Source: Macrostomum hystrix
Taxonomy: Eukaryota > Platyhelminthes > Macrostomidae
Direction: 5' to 3'
DNA length: 64,000 bases
NCBI GenBank assembly: GCA_950097015.1
Contig: CATNEN010000004.1
Coordinates: 186,001 to 250,000 of the forward strand
Position numbers and translations under genes: made by a program. The notes under the pieces are model-generated. The model had not been told where the DNA came from. It worked only from the letters and a program-made list of their open reading frames with translations, and searched no databases. Of the stretch, positions 50,901 to 63,576 are shown piece by piece. Within the stretch, counting starts at the first letter, position 1, and each line of letters starts with the position of its first letter.

Positions 50901-53900
50901 GATTGTTGTGCGGGAGAGCCACGAAATGTGCACTTCGACAGCATTGCAAGGCGGCGCCGCTGCTGCCTGGCGGACAGCTGTTGCCCCCGGCCTTCATATT
51001 AAGGCTTCAAGGCTATAGACTCAAAAACACTGGACTGGCCTATCGACATTTGCCTTACAGCTGGCGTTACTAATTCTCCTTTTGGGATTTTTCAAACCCG
51101 ATTCTTCCCAACTCAGCAGAGACCCTCCCCCGACTTCCCAGGGGAAACAATGAATTCCATTCAAGCTGTTGCCCGGTTGGCTCATTATGACCGGCTTTGG
51201 AGGATTGTAAATTTGACTCTGGTTTGCTCTAGCTGTAGTTCAATGGTGCGATATGCATTAGCAAAATGCATAATGGACTAAGAAGTCTGTTTTATTGGGC
51301 TTAATCACGGCTTATTGCTAGTGATTAGTTGCTGTTGTTGTTATTGGGTTTGTCTGTAACACATGAGCGGTGCCTGATGAAGTTTTGCTTGCTTTCCTTA
51401 ACCACAAAATCAAAACAACAAAACAAAATCAGCCCTGGAAATGCAGTTCGACAATTCGCCCGACTATGGCACCAAGCAGTGCATTGCAATGTCTCGTGTG
51501 ATTAGCAGGCTGCTCAACGATGGTGAGTTTATTGGGAGCTGACCCACCTGTAGTATTATATAGTAAAATGATATACTCATACAGTCTTTCAAGAGTTATA
51601 ACTAATCGTAAAACTATTTTACTAAATCTTAAGGCTGAGATCTATAATCACAGTTTTCAAATCCCAAATCCAAATCCTCATATCAAACCAGAATCCCATT
51701 AGCATAATTCAGAAACTCGAGGTCTAGATCCTGAATCCCAATATCATATTCAGCAGATTAAAAGTCCCGGATTCTCATATTCTGCATTCTAAGACTCTGA
51801 TTCCGAATCGCCATTCCCAGATCCGAGTTTAAAATCGAAAGATGCCCAACTTCCAATTGCAGGCCACATGTTCAAGGAGCCAGAGAAAGTTAACCAGTTC
51901 TACTACCCGGCCATTGTGTGAGTTATTAAATGATCGAATGTGTCTATATGCGGGTGTGTGTGTTCTCATGGCCATGAAATGTTGAGCACATGCAGTGTCA
52001 TGCTCGGTCCGGCTTTCCCAGAACATCCGGCCCCCTAAAATAGGAAAACAGGCCACCGGCCCGCAAAAAGGGAAGGAAATCCCATATTGGGTTCTCGCTG
52101 TTAGCAAGAGAAAGGAATGAATGAGCTAAGCAATAATCTAGCTGAGCACTCTGAGCCCTTACCCCGAACTGGCTGGGAAATGGGAGCGGGATTTGAGCAC
52201 AGTATCGCATCCCCAGCGGCTACTCATCCCTCTGGTTATCACTGCCCTGGCTATTCCCAAGCGTGCGACAAAGCAGTTTATAAATTTAACTGTTTGCTAA
52301 TCGCGCTGGTCCTTCCGTCCCACATTTCCGGTCTCTTCCCCTAGAAAATCGTATCTTCCCATGGTCTCTTCTCCCTTCTCTTGCCTTGCCAGCGCTGGCT
52401 TCCGCTTAAAAAAGCCGGCCGATTTGGAAATTCAGCCCTCCGTCCCAACTGTTGACACCCACTCCACATTGAGATATTGGGGGGTTTAGGTTGCTTATAG
52501 CTTTCTTTTTCTAGCAATTGTTAAACCGAGTGGAATTAGTGATTCTGTAATACCCAGATCCCTAATCCTGCATCCTAAATCCCAAAATCTCTAAATCTTC
52601 AATCCCAGATCCCGAATCCCCAACGCCCAGGTCCAGAATCTTCTTCGTGTCTTTTCCTAACCCAAGATACCGAATCTAGTTCCGATCCCCAGATCCTGAA
52701 TCTAGTCCCAATCCCCAGATCCCGAATCTAGCCCTTAATCCCCAGATCCTGAATCTAGCCCCAATCCCCAGATCCTGAATCTAGCCCCGATCCCCAGATC
52801 CTGAATCTAGCCCCGATCCCCAGATCCTGAATCTAGCCCCAATCCCCAGATCCTGAATCTAGCCCCAATCCCCAGATCCTGAATCTAACCCCAATCCCCA
52901 GATCCTGAATCTAGTCCCAATCCCCAGATCCCGAGTATAGTCCCGATCCCCAGATCCCGAATCTAGCCCCGATCCCCAGATCCTGAATCTAACCCCGATC
53001 CCCAGATCCTGAATCCAGCCCCGATCCTCAGATCCTGTATCTAGCCCCAATCCCCAAGTCCTGAAACTACCCCCGATCCCCAGATCCTGAATCCAGCCCC
53101 GATCCCCAGATCCTGAATCTAACCCCGATCCCCAGATCCTGAATCCAGCCCCGATCCCCAGATCCTGTATCTAGCCCCAATCCCCAAGTCCTGAAACTAC
53201 CCCCGATCCCCAGATCCTGAATCCAGCCCCGATCCCCAGATCCTGTATCTAGCCCCAATCCCCAGATCCTGAATCTAGCCCCAATCCCCAGATCCTGAAT
53301 CTAGCCCTGATCCTCGTTCTTCTGTACGTCTACAGGAATGTGCATCTACAGAAAGAACTGCAGGATGTCTAATAGTTTACCCTCCAAGCATGATAGTGTT
53401 GTGCTGTGGCGATAAAATTTTGAAATCCAAAATCCTAAAACAGAATTGGGCCACATGTAACAAGATATGCGAGCTAGATTAACTGAGTCACTTTTACCTT
53501 AGATGTCTATACTGGTGTAGTGTTTTTTTTTTTAGTTGAATGTATCTAAAATTTGGGAAACTTCTATTGGCCCAGACTAAATCCCTCGGCAATTAAGCCA
53601 GTGGATTATAGAAAATTTGCTTTCCAAAGAGAAATGTACCAGACAAATATTGCAAAATTTCTGTGGGAAATTGAATTTTTTGGGATCCGAAAAGGCTTTG
53701 GGAAATGAGATTAATTCGATTTTACTTTTTGACATACAATGAGCTAAAACAAATACTCCTAGTTTAAATAAAAAGCTCTTTGGGATTCAGATCAAGAAAT
53801 GGGGTTTTGGGATTCAGATCAAGAAATGGGGTTTTGGGATTCAGATCAAGAAATGGGGTTTTGGGATTCAGATCAAGAAATGGGGTTTTGGGATTCAGAT

Positions 53901-56900
53901 CAAGAAATGGGGTTTTGGGATTCAGATCAAGAAATGGGGTTTCGGGATTCAGATCAAGAAATGGGGTTTCGGGATTCAGATCAAGAAATGGGGTTTTGGG
54001 ATTCAGATCAAGAAATGGGGTTTTGGGATTCAGATCAAGAAATGGGGTTTTGGGATTCAGATCAAGAAATGGGGTTTCGGGATTCAGATCAAGAAATGGG
54101 GTTTTGGGATTCAGATCAAGCAATGGGGTTTTGGGATTCAGATCAAGAAATGGGGTTTTGGGATTCAGATCAAGAAATGGGGTTTTGGGATTCAGATCAA
54201 GAAATGGGGTTTTGGGATTCAGATCAAGAAATGGGGTTTCGGGATTCAGATCAGGGATTGGGGATTAAAAGATTCAGATCAGGAATTGGCGATTAAAGAT
54301 TCAGATCAGGAATTGGGTATTAAAGATTCAGATCAGGAATTGGGGATTAAAGATTCAGATCAGGAATTGGGGATTAAAGATTCAGATCAGGAATTGGCGA
54401 TTAAAGATTCAGATCAGGAATTGGGGATTAAAGATTCAGATCAGGAATTGGCGATTAAAGATTCAGATCAGGAATTGGGGATTAAAGATTCAGATCAGGA
54501 ATTAGGATTAAAGATTCAGATCAGGAATTGGGTATTAAAGATTCAGATCAGGAATTGGGGATTAAAGATTCAGATCAGGAATTGGGGATTAAAGATTCAG
54601 ATCAGGAATTGGGGATTAAAGATTCAGATCAGGAATTGGGTATTAAAGATTCAGATCAGGAATTGGGGATTAAAGATTCAGATCAGGAATTGGGGATTAA
54701 AGATTCAGATCAGGAATTGGGTATTAAAGATTCAGATCAGGAATTGGGGATTAAAGATTCAGATCAGGAATTGGGGATTAAAGATTCAGATCAGGAATTG
54801 GGTATTAAAGATTCAGATCAGGAATTGGGGATTAAAGATTCAGATCAGGAATTGGGGATTAAAGATTCAGATCAGGAATTAGGATTAAAGATTCAGATCA
54901 CGAATTGGGGATTAAAGATTCAGATCAGGAATTGGGGATTAAAGATTCAGATCACGAATTGGGGATTAAAGATTCAGATCAGGAATTGGGGATTAAAGAT
55001 TTAGATCAGGAATTGGGGATTAAAGATTCAGATCAGGAATTGGGTATTAAAGATTCAGATCAGGAATTGGGGATTAAAGATTCAGATCAGGAATTGGGGA
55101 TTAAAGATTCAGATCAGGAATTGGGGATTAAAGATTCAGATCAGGAATTGGGGATTAAAGATTCAGATCAGGAATTGGGGATTAAAGATTCAGATCAGGA
55201 ATTGGGTATTAAAGATTCAGATCAGGAATTGGGGATTAAAGATTCAGATCAGGAATTGGGGATTAAAGATTCAGATCAGGAATTGGGGATTAAAGATTCA
55301 GATCAGGAATTAGGATTAAAGATTCAGATCAGGAATTGGGGATTAAAGATTCAGATCAGGAATTGGGGATTAAAGATTCAGATCAGGAATTGGCGATTAA
55401 AGATTCAGATCAGGAATTGGGGATTAAAGATTCAGATCAGGAATTAGGTATTAAAGATTCAGATCAGGAATTGGGGATTAAAGTTCAGATCAGGAATTGG
55501 GGATTAAAGATTCAGATCAGGAATTGGGTATTAAAGATTCAGATCAGGAATTGGGGATTAAAGATTCAGATCAGGAATTGGGGATTAAAGATTCAGATCA
55601 GGAATTGGGGATTAAAGTTCAGATCAGGAATTGGGGATTAAAGATTCAGATCAGGAATTGGGGATTAAAGTTGAGATCAGGAATTAGGTATTAAAGTTCA
55701 GATCAGGAATTGGGTATTAAAGATTCAGATCAGGAATTAGGATTAAAGATTCAGATCAGGAATTGGGGATTAAAGATTCAGATCAGGAATTGGGGATTAA
55801 AGATTCAGATCAGGAATTGGGTATTAAAGATTCAGATCAGGAATTAGGATTAAAGATTCAGATCAGGAATTGGGGATTAAAGATTCAGATCAGGAATTGG
55901 GGATTAAAGATTCAGATCAGGAATTGGGGATTAAAGATTCAGATCAGGAATTGGGGATTAAAGATTCAGATCAGGAATTGGGGATTAAAGATTCAGATCA
56001 GGAATTGGGGATTAAAGATTCAGATCAGGAATTGGCGATTAAAGATTCAGATCAGGAATTAGGTATTAAAGTTCAGATCAGGAATTGGGGATTAAAGATT
56101 CAGATCAGGAATTGGGGATTAAAGATTTAGATCAGGAATTGGGGATTAAAGATTCAGATCAGGAATTGGGGATTAAAGATTCAGATCAGGAATTGGGGAT
56201 TAAAGATTCAGATCAGGAATTGGCGATTAAAGATTCAGATCAGGAATTGGGGATTAAAGATTCAGATCAGGAATTAGGATTAAAGATTCAGATCAGGAAT
56301 TAGGTATTAAAGATTTAGATCAGGAATTGGGGATTAAAGATTCAGATCAGGAATTGGGGATTAAAGATTCAGATCAGGAATTGGGGATTAAAGTTCAGAT
56401 CAGGAATTGGGGATTAAAGATTCAGATCAGGAATTGGGGATTAAAGTTCAGATCAGGAATTGGGGATTAAAGATTCAGATCAGGAATTGGGGATTAAAGA
56501 TTCAGATCAGGAATTAGGATTAAAGATTCAGATCAGGAATTAGGATTAAAGATTCAGATCAGGAATTGGGGATTAAAGATTCAGATCAGGAATTGGCGAT
56601 TAAAGATTCAGATCAGGAATTGGGGATTAAAGATTCAGATCAGGAATTGGGGATTAAAGATTCAGATCAGGAATTGGGGATTAAAGTTCAGATCAGGAAT
56701 TGGGGATTAAAGATACAGATCAGGAATTGGCGATTAAAGATTCAGATCAGGAATTAGGATTAAAGATTCAGATCAGGAATTAGGATTAAAGATTCAGATC
56801 AGGAATTAGGATTAAAGATTCAGATCAGGAATTAGGATTAAAGATTCAGATCAGGAATTGGGGATTAAAGATTCAGATCAGGAATTGGCGATTAAAGATT

Positions 56901-59900
56901 CAGATCAGGAATTAGGATTAAAGATACAGATCAGGAATTGGCGATTAAAGATACAGATCAGGAATTGGGGATTAAAGATTCAGATCAGGAATTAGGATTA
57001 AAGATTCAGATCAGGAATTGGGGATTAAAGATTCAGATCAGGAATTGGCAATTAAAGATTCAGATCAGGAATTAGGATTAAAGATTCAGATCACGAATTG
57101 GGGATTAAAGATTCAGATCAGGAATTGGCGATTAAAGTTCAGATCAGGAATTAGGATTAAAGATTCAGATCACGAATTGGGGATTAAAGATTCAGATCAG
57201 GAATTGGCGATTAAAGTTCAGATCAGGAATTGGGGATTAAAGATTCAGATCAGGAATTGGGGATTAAAGTTCAGATCAGGAATTGGGGATTAAAGATTCA
57301 GATCAGGAATTGGGGATTAAAGTTCAGATCAGGAATTGGGGATTAAAGATTCAGATCAGGAATTGGGGATTAAAGATTCAGATCAGGAATTGGCGATTAA
57401 AGTTCAGATCAGGAATTAGGATTAAAGATTCAGATCAGGAATTGGCGATTAAAGATTCAGATCAGGAATTAGGATTAAAGATTCAGATCAGGAATTGGGT
57501 ATTAAAGATTCAGATCAGGAATTGGGGATTAAAGGTTCAGATCAGGAATTGGGGATTAAAGATTCAGATCAGGAATTAGGTATTAAAGATTCAGATCAGG
57601 AATTGGGGATTAAAGATTCAGATCAGGAATTAGGGATTAAAAGATTCAGATCAGGAATTAGGATTAAAGATTCAGATCACGAATTGGGGATTAAAGATTC
57701 AGATCAGGAATTGGGGATTAAAGATACAGATCAGGAATTGGCGATTAAAGATACAGATCAGGAATTGGGGATTAAAGATTCAGATCAGGAATTAGGATTA
57801 AAGATTCAGATCAGGAATTAGGGATTAAAGATTCAGATCAGGAATTGGGGATTAAAGATTCAGATCAGGAATTGGGGATTAAAGATTCAGATCAGGAATT
57901 GGGGATTAAAGATTCAGATCAGGAATTAGGTATTAAAGATTCAGATCAGGAATTGGGGATTAAAGATTCAGATCAGGAATTGGGTATTAAAGATTCAGAT
58001 CAGGAATTGGGGATTAAAGATTCAGATCAGGAATTGGGGATTAAAGATTCAGATCAGGAATTAGGATTAAAGATTCAGATCAGGAATTAGGGATTAAAGA
58101 TTCAGATCAGGAATTAGGGATTAAAGATTCAGATCAGGAATTGGGGATTAAAGATTCAGATCAGGAATTAGGATTAAAGATTCAGATCAGGAATTAGGTA
58201 TTAAAGATTTAGATCAGGAATTGGGGATTAAAGATTCAGATCAGGAATTGGGGATTAAAGATTCAGATCAGGAATTGGCGATTAAAGATTCAGATCAGGA
58301 ATTGGGGATTAAAGATTCAGATCAGGAATTGGGTATTAAAGATTCAGATCAGGAATTGGGGATTAAAGATTCAGATCAGGAATTGGGGATTAAAGTTCAG
58401 ATCAGGAATTGGGGATTAAAGATTCAGATCAGGAATTGGGGATTAAAGTTGAGATCAGGAATTAGGTATTAAAGATTCAGATCAGGAATTAGGTATTAAA
58501 GATTCAGATCAGGAATTGGGGATTAAAGTTGAGATCAGGAATTAGGTATTAAAGATTCAGATCAGGAATTAGGTATTAAAGATTCAGATCAGGAATTGGG
58601 GATTAAAGATTCAGATCAGGAATTGGGGATTAAAGATTCAGATCAGGAATTGGGGATTAAAGATTCAGATCAGGAATTGGGGATTAAAGATTCAGATCAG
58701 GAATTGGGGATTAAAGATTCAGATCAGGAATTAGGTATTAAAGATTCAGATCAGGAATTGGGGATTAAAGATTCAGATCAGGAATTGGGGATTAAAGATT
58801 CAGATCAGGAATTGGGGATTAAAGATTCAGATCAGGAATTGGGGATTAAAGATTCAGATCAGGAATTAGGTATTAAAGATTCAGATCAGGAATTGGGGAT
58901 TAAAGATTCAGATCAGGAATTGGGGATTAAAGATTCAGATCAGGAATTGGGGATTAAAGATTCAGATCAGGAATTGGGGATTAAAGATTCAGATCAGGAA
59001 TTGGGGATTAAAGATTCAGATCAGGAATTGGGGATTAAAGATTCAGATCAGGAATTGGCGATTAAAGATTCAGATCAGGAATTGGGGATTAAAGTTCAGA
59101 TCAGGAATTGGCGATTAAAGTTCAGATCAGGAATTGGCGATTAAAGATTCAGATCAGGAATTGGGGATTAAAGTTCAGATCAGGAATTGGCGATTAAAGA
59201 TTCAGATCAGGAATTGGGGATTAAAGATTTAGATCAGGAATTGGGGATTAAAGATTCAGATCAGGAATTGGCGATTAAAGATTCAGATCAGGAATTGGGG
59301 ATTAAAGTTCAGATCAGGAATTGGCGATTAAAGTTCAGATCAGGAATTGGGGATTAAAGTTCAGATCAGGAATTGGGGATTAAAGATTCAGATCAGTAAT
59401 TGGGGATTAAAGTTCAGATCAGGAATTGGGATTAAAGATTCAGATCAGGAATTGGCGATTAAAGTTCAGATCAGGAATTGGGGATTAAAGATTCAGATCA
59501 GGAATTAGGTATTAAAGGTTCAGATCAGGAATTGGCGATTAAAGATTCAGATCAGGAATTGGGGATTAAAGATTCAGATCAGGAATTGGGTATTAAAGAT
59601 TCAGATCAGGAATTGGGTATTAAAGATTCAGATCAGGAATTGGGTATTAAAGATTCAGATCAGGAATTGGGTATTAAAGATTCAGATCAGGAATTGGGGA
59701 TTAAAGATTCAGATCAGGAATTGGGGATTAAAGATTCAGATCAGGAATTGGGGATTAAAGATTCAGATCAGGAATTGGGGATTAAAGATTCAGATCAGGA
59801 ATTGGGGATTAAAGATTCAGATCAGGAATTGGGTATTAAAGATTCAGATCAGGAATTAGGTATTAAAGATTCAGATCAGGAATTGGGGATTAAAGATTCA

Positions 59901-62900
59901 GATCAGGAATTGGGGATTAAAGATTCAGATCAGGAATTAGGTATTAAAGATTCAGATCAGGAATTAGGTATTAAAGATTCAGATCAGGAATTAGGTAATA
60001 AAGATTCAGATCAGGAATTAGGTATTAAAGATTCAGATCAGGAATTGGGGATTAAAGATTCAGATCAGGAATTGGGGATTAAAGATTCAGATCAGGAATT
60101 AGGTATTAAAGATTCAGATCAGGAATTGGGGATTAAAGATTCAGATCAGGAATTGGGGATTAAAGATTCAGATCAGGAATTGGGGATTAAAGATTCAGAT
60201 CAGGAATTGGGGATTAAAGATTCAGATCAGGAATTGGGTATTAAAGATTCAGATCAGGAATTGGGGATTAAAGATTCAGATCAGGAATTGGGGATTAAAG
60301 ATTCAGATCAGAAATTAGGTATTAAAGATTCAGATCAGGAATTGGCGATTAAAGTTCAGATCAGGAATTAGGGATTAAAGGTTCAGATCAGTAATTGGGG
60401 ATTAAAGTTCAGATCAGGAATTAGGTATTAAAGATTCAGATCAGGAATTGGGGATTAAAGATTCAGATCAGGAATTGGGGATTAAAGATTCAGATCAGGA
60501 ATTAGGTAATAAAGATTCAGATCAGGAATTGGGTATTAAAGATTCAGATCAGGAATTGGGGATTAAAGATTCAGATCAGGAATTGGGGATTAAAGATTCA
60601 GATCAGAAATTAGGTATTAAAGATTCAGATCAGGAATTGGGGATTAAAGATTCAGATCAGGAATTGGGGATTAAAGATTCAGATCAGGAATTAGGTATTA
60701 AAGATTCAGATCAGGAATTAGGTATTAAAGATTCAGATCAGGAATTAGGTATTAAAGATTCAGATCAGGAATTGGGGATTAAAGATTCAGATCAGGAATT
60801 AGGTATTAAAGATTCAGATCAGGAATTAGGATTAAAGATTCAGATCAGGAATTAGGTAATAAAGATTCAGATCAGGAATTGGGTATTAAAGATTCAGATC
60901 AGGAATTGGGGATTAAAGTTCAGATCAGGAATTGGGGATTAAAGATTCAGATCAGGAATTGGGTATTAAAGATTCAGATCAGGAATTGGGGATTAAAGAT
61001 TCAGATCAGGAATTGGGGATTAAAGATTCAGATCAGGAATTGGGGATTAAAGTTGAGATCAGGAATTGGCGATTAAAGTTCAGATCAGGAATTGGGGATT
61101 AAAGTTCAGATCAGGAATTGGCGATTAAAGTTCAGATCAGGAATTGGCGATTAAAGTTCAGATCAGGAATTAGGGATTAAAGGTTCAGATCAGTAATTGG
61201 GGATTAAAGTTCAGATCAGGAATTAGGTATTAAAGGTTCAGATCAGGAATTGGCGATTAAAGATTCAGATCAGGAATTAGGTATTAAAGGTTCAGATCAG
61301 GAATTGGCGATTAAAGATTCAGATCAGGAATTGGGGATTAAAGATTCAGATCAGGAATTAGGTATTAAAGATTCAGATCAGGAATTATGTATTAAAGATT
61401 CAGATCAGGAATTGGGGATTAAAGATTCAGATCAGGAATTAGGTATTAAAGATTCAGATCAGGAATTGGGGATTAAAGATTCAGATCAGGAATTGGGGAT
61501 TAAAGATTCAGATCAGGAATTAGGTATTAAAGATTCAGATCAGGAATTGCGGATTAAAGATTCAGATCAGGAATTAGGTATTAAAGATTCAGATCAGGAA
61601 TTGGGGATTAAAGATTCAGATCAGGAATTGGGGATTAAAGATTCAGATCAGGAATTGGGGATTAAAGTTGAGATCAGGAATTAGGTATTAAAGATTCAGA
61701 TCAGGAATTGGGGATTAAAGATTCAGATCAGGAATTGGGTATTAAAGATTCAGATCAGGAATTAGGTATTAAAGATTCAGATCAGGAATTGGGGATTAAA
61801 GATTCAGATCAGGAATTAGGTATTAAAGATTCAGATCAGGAATTGGGGATTAAAGATTCAGATCAGGAATTGGGGATTAAAGATTCAGATCAGGAATTGG
61901 GGATTAAAGTTGAGATCAGGAATTAGGTATTAAAGATTCAGATCAGGAATTAGGTATTAAAGATTCAGATCAGGAATTGCGGATTAAAGATTCAGATCAG
62001 GAATTAGGTATTAAAGATTCAGATCAGGAATTGGGGATTAAAGATTCAGATCAGGAATTGGGGATTAAAGATTCAGATCAGGAATTGGGGATTAAAGTTG
62101 AGATCAGGAATTAGGTATTAAAGATTCAGATCAGGAATTAGGTATTAAAGATTCAGATCAGGAATTGCGGATTAAAGATTCAGATCAGGAATTAGGTATT
62201 AAAGATTCAGATCAGGAATTGGGGATTAAAGATTCAGATCAGGAATTGGGGATTAAAGATTCAGATCAGGAATTGGGGATTAAAGTTGAGATCAGGAATT
62301 AGGTATTAAAGATTCAGATCAGGAATTAGGTATTAAAGATTCAGATCAGGAATTGGGGATTAAAGATTCAGATCAGGAATTAGGTATTAAAGATTCAGAT
62401 CAGGAATTAGGGATTAAAGATTCAGATCAGGAATTGGGGATTAAAGATTCAGATCAGGAATTGGGGATTAAAGTTGAGATCAGGAATTAGGTATTAAAGA
62501 TTCAGATCAGGAATTAGGTATTAAAGATTCAGATCAGGAATTGGGGATTAAAGATTCAGATCAGGAATTGGGTATTAAAGATTCAGATCAGGAATTGGGG
62601 ATTAAAGATTCAGATCAGGAATTGGGGATTAAAGATTCAGATCAGGAATTGGGGATTAAAGATTCAGATCAGGAATTAGGTATTAAAGATTCAGATCAGG
62701 AATTGGGGATTAAAGATTCAGATCAGGAATTGGGGATTAAAGATTCAGATCAGGAATTGGGGATTAAAGTTGAGATCAGGAATTAGGTATTAAAGATTCA
62801 GATCAGGAATTAGGTATTAAAGATTCAGATCAGGAATTGGGGATTAAAGATTCAGATCAGGAATTAGGTATTAAAGATTCAGATCAGGAATTAGGGATTA

Positions 62901-63576
62901 AAGATTCAGATCAGGAATTGGGGATTAAAGATTCAGATCAGGAATTGGGGATTAAAGTTGAGATCAGGAATTAGGTATTAAAGATTCAGATCAGGAATTG
63001 GGGATTAAAGATTCAGATCAGGAATTGGGGATTAAAGATTCAGATCAGGAATTGGCGATTAAAGTTCAGATCAGGAATCGGGGATTTGGGACTCAGAACT
63101 GGAACCTACATCACTAAGGCTAAGCAGTAGTCTCCAAACACACAGCCAATTGTAGTTTGTCAATCAAACTCCCCATCTGTTGCAGCCGCAAAACCGACTC
63201 AGTGGACGACGAGACCGTGGTTCGAGCCCGCGGTCTGCCCTGGCAGGCCACAGACGCTGACATCCATAAGTTCTTTCGCGGCCTCAACATCCACCCCGGT
63301 GGCATCGCCCTGGTGCTATCCAAAGTTGGCCGCAGAAACGGCGAAGCTTTGATCCGCTTCGACAGTCAGGAGCACAGGGACATTGCGCTGAAGAAGCACC
63401 GGCATCACATGCAGCAGCGCTACATCGAGGTCTACAGGGCCACTGGCCGAGATTTTGTCGCCGTGGCCGGCGCCGATACGAAAGAGGGCGAGGCGTTTCT
63501 AGGAAAACTAGCCGAGCCAACGCAGAACCTGGTGCGCATGCGGGGGCTGCCGTACACGGTCACGGCCGAGGAGATT
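47860..63576 (+). CDS. ESRP: ESRP / fusilli splicing regulator, 5' part, continues off the window
   Basis: Exons 47860-47988, 48639-48812, 48975-49215, 51433-51522, 51863-51917 and 63186-63576 (GT-AG, phases agree) give the first 360 residues of an epithelial splicing regulatory protein. ESRPs bind GU-rich RNA in the nucleus and control exon choice in epithelial cells. The start [11 protein letters not shown] matches the PDYLVVLF opening of vertebrate ESRPs. Residues 1 to about 225 form the N-terminal RNase H-like domain, with the family blocks [14 protein letters not shown] and [14 protein letters not shown]1 (about 240-325) contains [30 protein letters not shown] and [16 protein letters not shown]2 starts at about 345 ([17 protein letters not shown]) and is interrupted by the donor att|gtgagt. 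The remaining RRM sequence lies beyond the window. Confidence 0.95.
48090..48584. repeat. Tandem array, 35-bp unit, in ESRP intron 1
   Basis: About 14 copies of a 35-bp unit built on tgagatcataccttgagaat plus tgcctggtactccaa (cat/cac and ttg/tta variants). It fills most of the 650-bp intron and ends about 55 nt before the exon 2 acceptor. Confidence 0.96.
48639..48812 (+). CDS. ESRP: ESRP coding exon 2
   Basis: Residues 44-101, starting [12 protein letters not shown], equivalent to the VGQLHEVLVRP segment of vertebrate ESRPs. Acceptor cacgtgcag, donor gag|gtgaga, phase 0 on both sides. Confidence 0.9.
48975..49215 (+). CDS. ESRP: ESRP coding exon 3
   Basis: Residues 102-181 plus one base, ending LSLKDMLD. 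Contains the FHPETCSKK and [14 protein letters not shown] blocks of the RNase H-like domain. Acceptor ccccccag. The donor t|gtatcc is weak but required by the phase and by continuity with exon 4. Confidence 0.88.
49216..51432 (+). other. ESRP intron 3 with possible relic ORFs
   Basis: 2.2 kb. Two overlapping frames in opposite directions near its start, 49264-49521 (-, 85 codons) and 49492-49692 (+, 66 codons), have ordinary protein-like composition and codon use unlike the ESRP exons. They may be remnants of a mobile element, but I recognise no domain. The rest has no supported features. Confidence 0.4.
51433..51522 (+). CDS. ESRP: ESRP coding exon 4
   Basis: Completes Ser182 and encodes 183-211 plus one base: [20 protein letters not shown] and on to RLLND. 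This aligns with the YGASQVEDMGNIILAMI region of vertebrate ESRPs. Acceptor aaaatcag, donor g|gtgagt. Confidence 0.9.
51863..51917 (+). CDS. ESRP: ESRP coding exon 5 (55-nt micro-exon)
   Basis: Completes Gly212 and encodes [17 protein letters not shown] plus two bases, equivalent to the FSDPERVNYKF segment of vertebrate ESRPs. Acceptor ccaattgcag, donor gt|gtgagt. Too short to be found as an isolated frame. Confidence 0.9.
52540..53315. repeat. Tandem array, 26-bp unit, inverted relative to the main ESRP intron array
   Basis: About 29 copies of a 26-bp unit, ccccagatcctgaatctag plus ccccaat. On the minus strand it reads attgggg, cta, gattcaggatc, close to the main array's attgggg, attaaa, gattcagatc. 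The left 150 bp is strongly diverged. Confidence 0.92.
53774..54247. repeat. Tandem array, 27-bp unit, subfamily A
   Basis: About 17 copies of gattcagatcaagaaatggg plus gttttgg. It passes directly into the subfamily B array at 54248, where the unit becomes gattcagatcaggaattggg plus gattaaa, so the two share an ancestor. Confidence 0.96.
54248..63096. repeat. Very long tandem array, 26/27-bp unit, subfamily B (8.8 kb)
   Basis: About 330 copies of gattcagatcaggaattggg plus gattaaa. Variants are tggcg, ttaggtatt, a one-base-shorter ttaggatta, aaagttcag (2-bp loss) and aaagttgag, and they occur in repeating blocks. For example, blocks of about 200 bp ending in aaagttgagatcaggaattag recur at about 61668, 61908, 62095, 62285, 62470, 62765 and 62955. 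The frame peptide GIKDSDQEL is a by-product. It is the largest array in the window, inside ESRP intron 5. Confidence 0.98.
63186..63576 (+). CDS. ESRP: ESRP coding exon 6
   Basis: Completes Val230 and encodes 231-360. It contains all of RRM1 (RGLPWQ as RNP2-like block, [10 protein letters not shown] as RNP1-like block) and the first strand of RRM2 (RMRGLPYTV). Acceptor ctgttgcag, donor att|gtgagt, phase 0. The next exon lies beyond the window. Confidence 0.96.

Larger units (their letters stand above)
51918..63185 (+). other. ESRP intron 5 (11.3 kb)
   Basis: Starts with about 620 bp of unique sequence, then three blocks of one repeat family (52540-53315, 53774-54247, 54248-63096) separated by a 460-bp unique spacer (53316-53773, no gene). 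The acceptor ctgttgcag is at 63185. Confidence 0.88.

Noticed and set aside
53780-63096. Many GIKDSDQEL-type frames across the 27-bp array
   Set aside because: Read-outs of the repeat; frequent 1-2 bp unit-length changes break every frame, which a real coding repeat would not tolerate.
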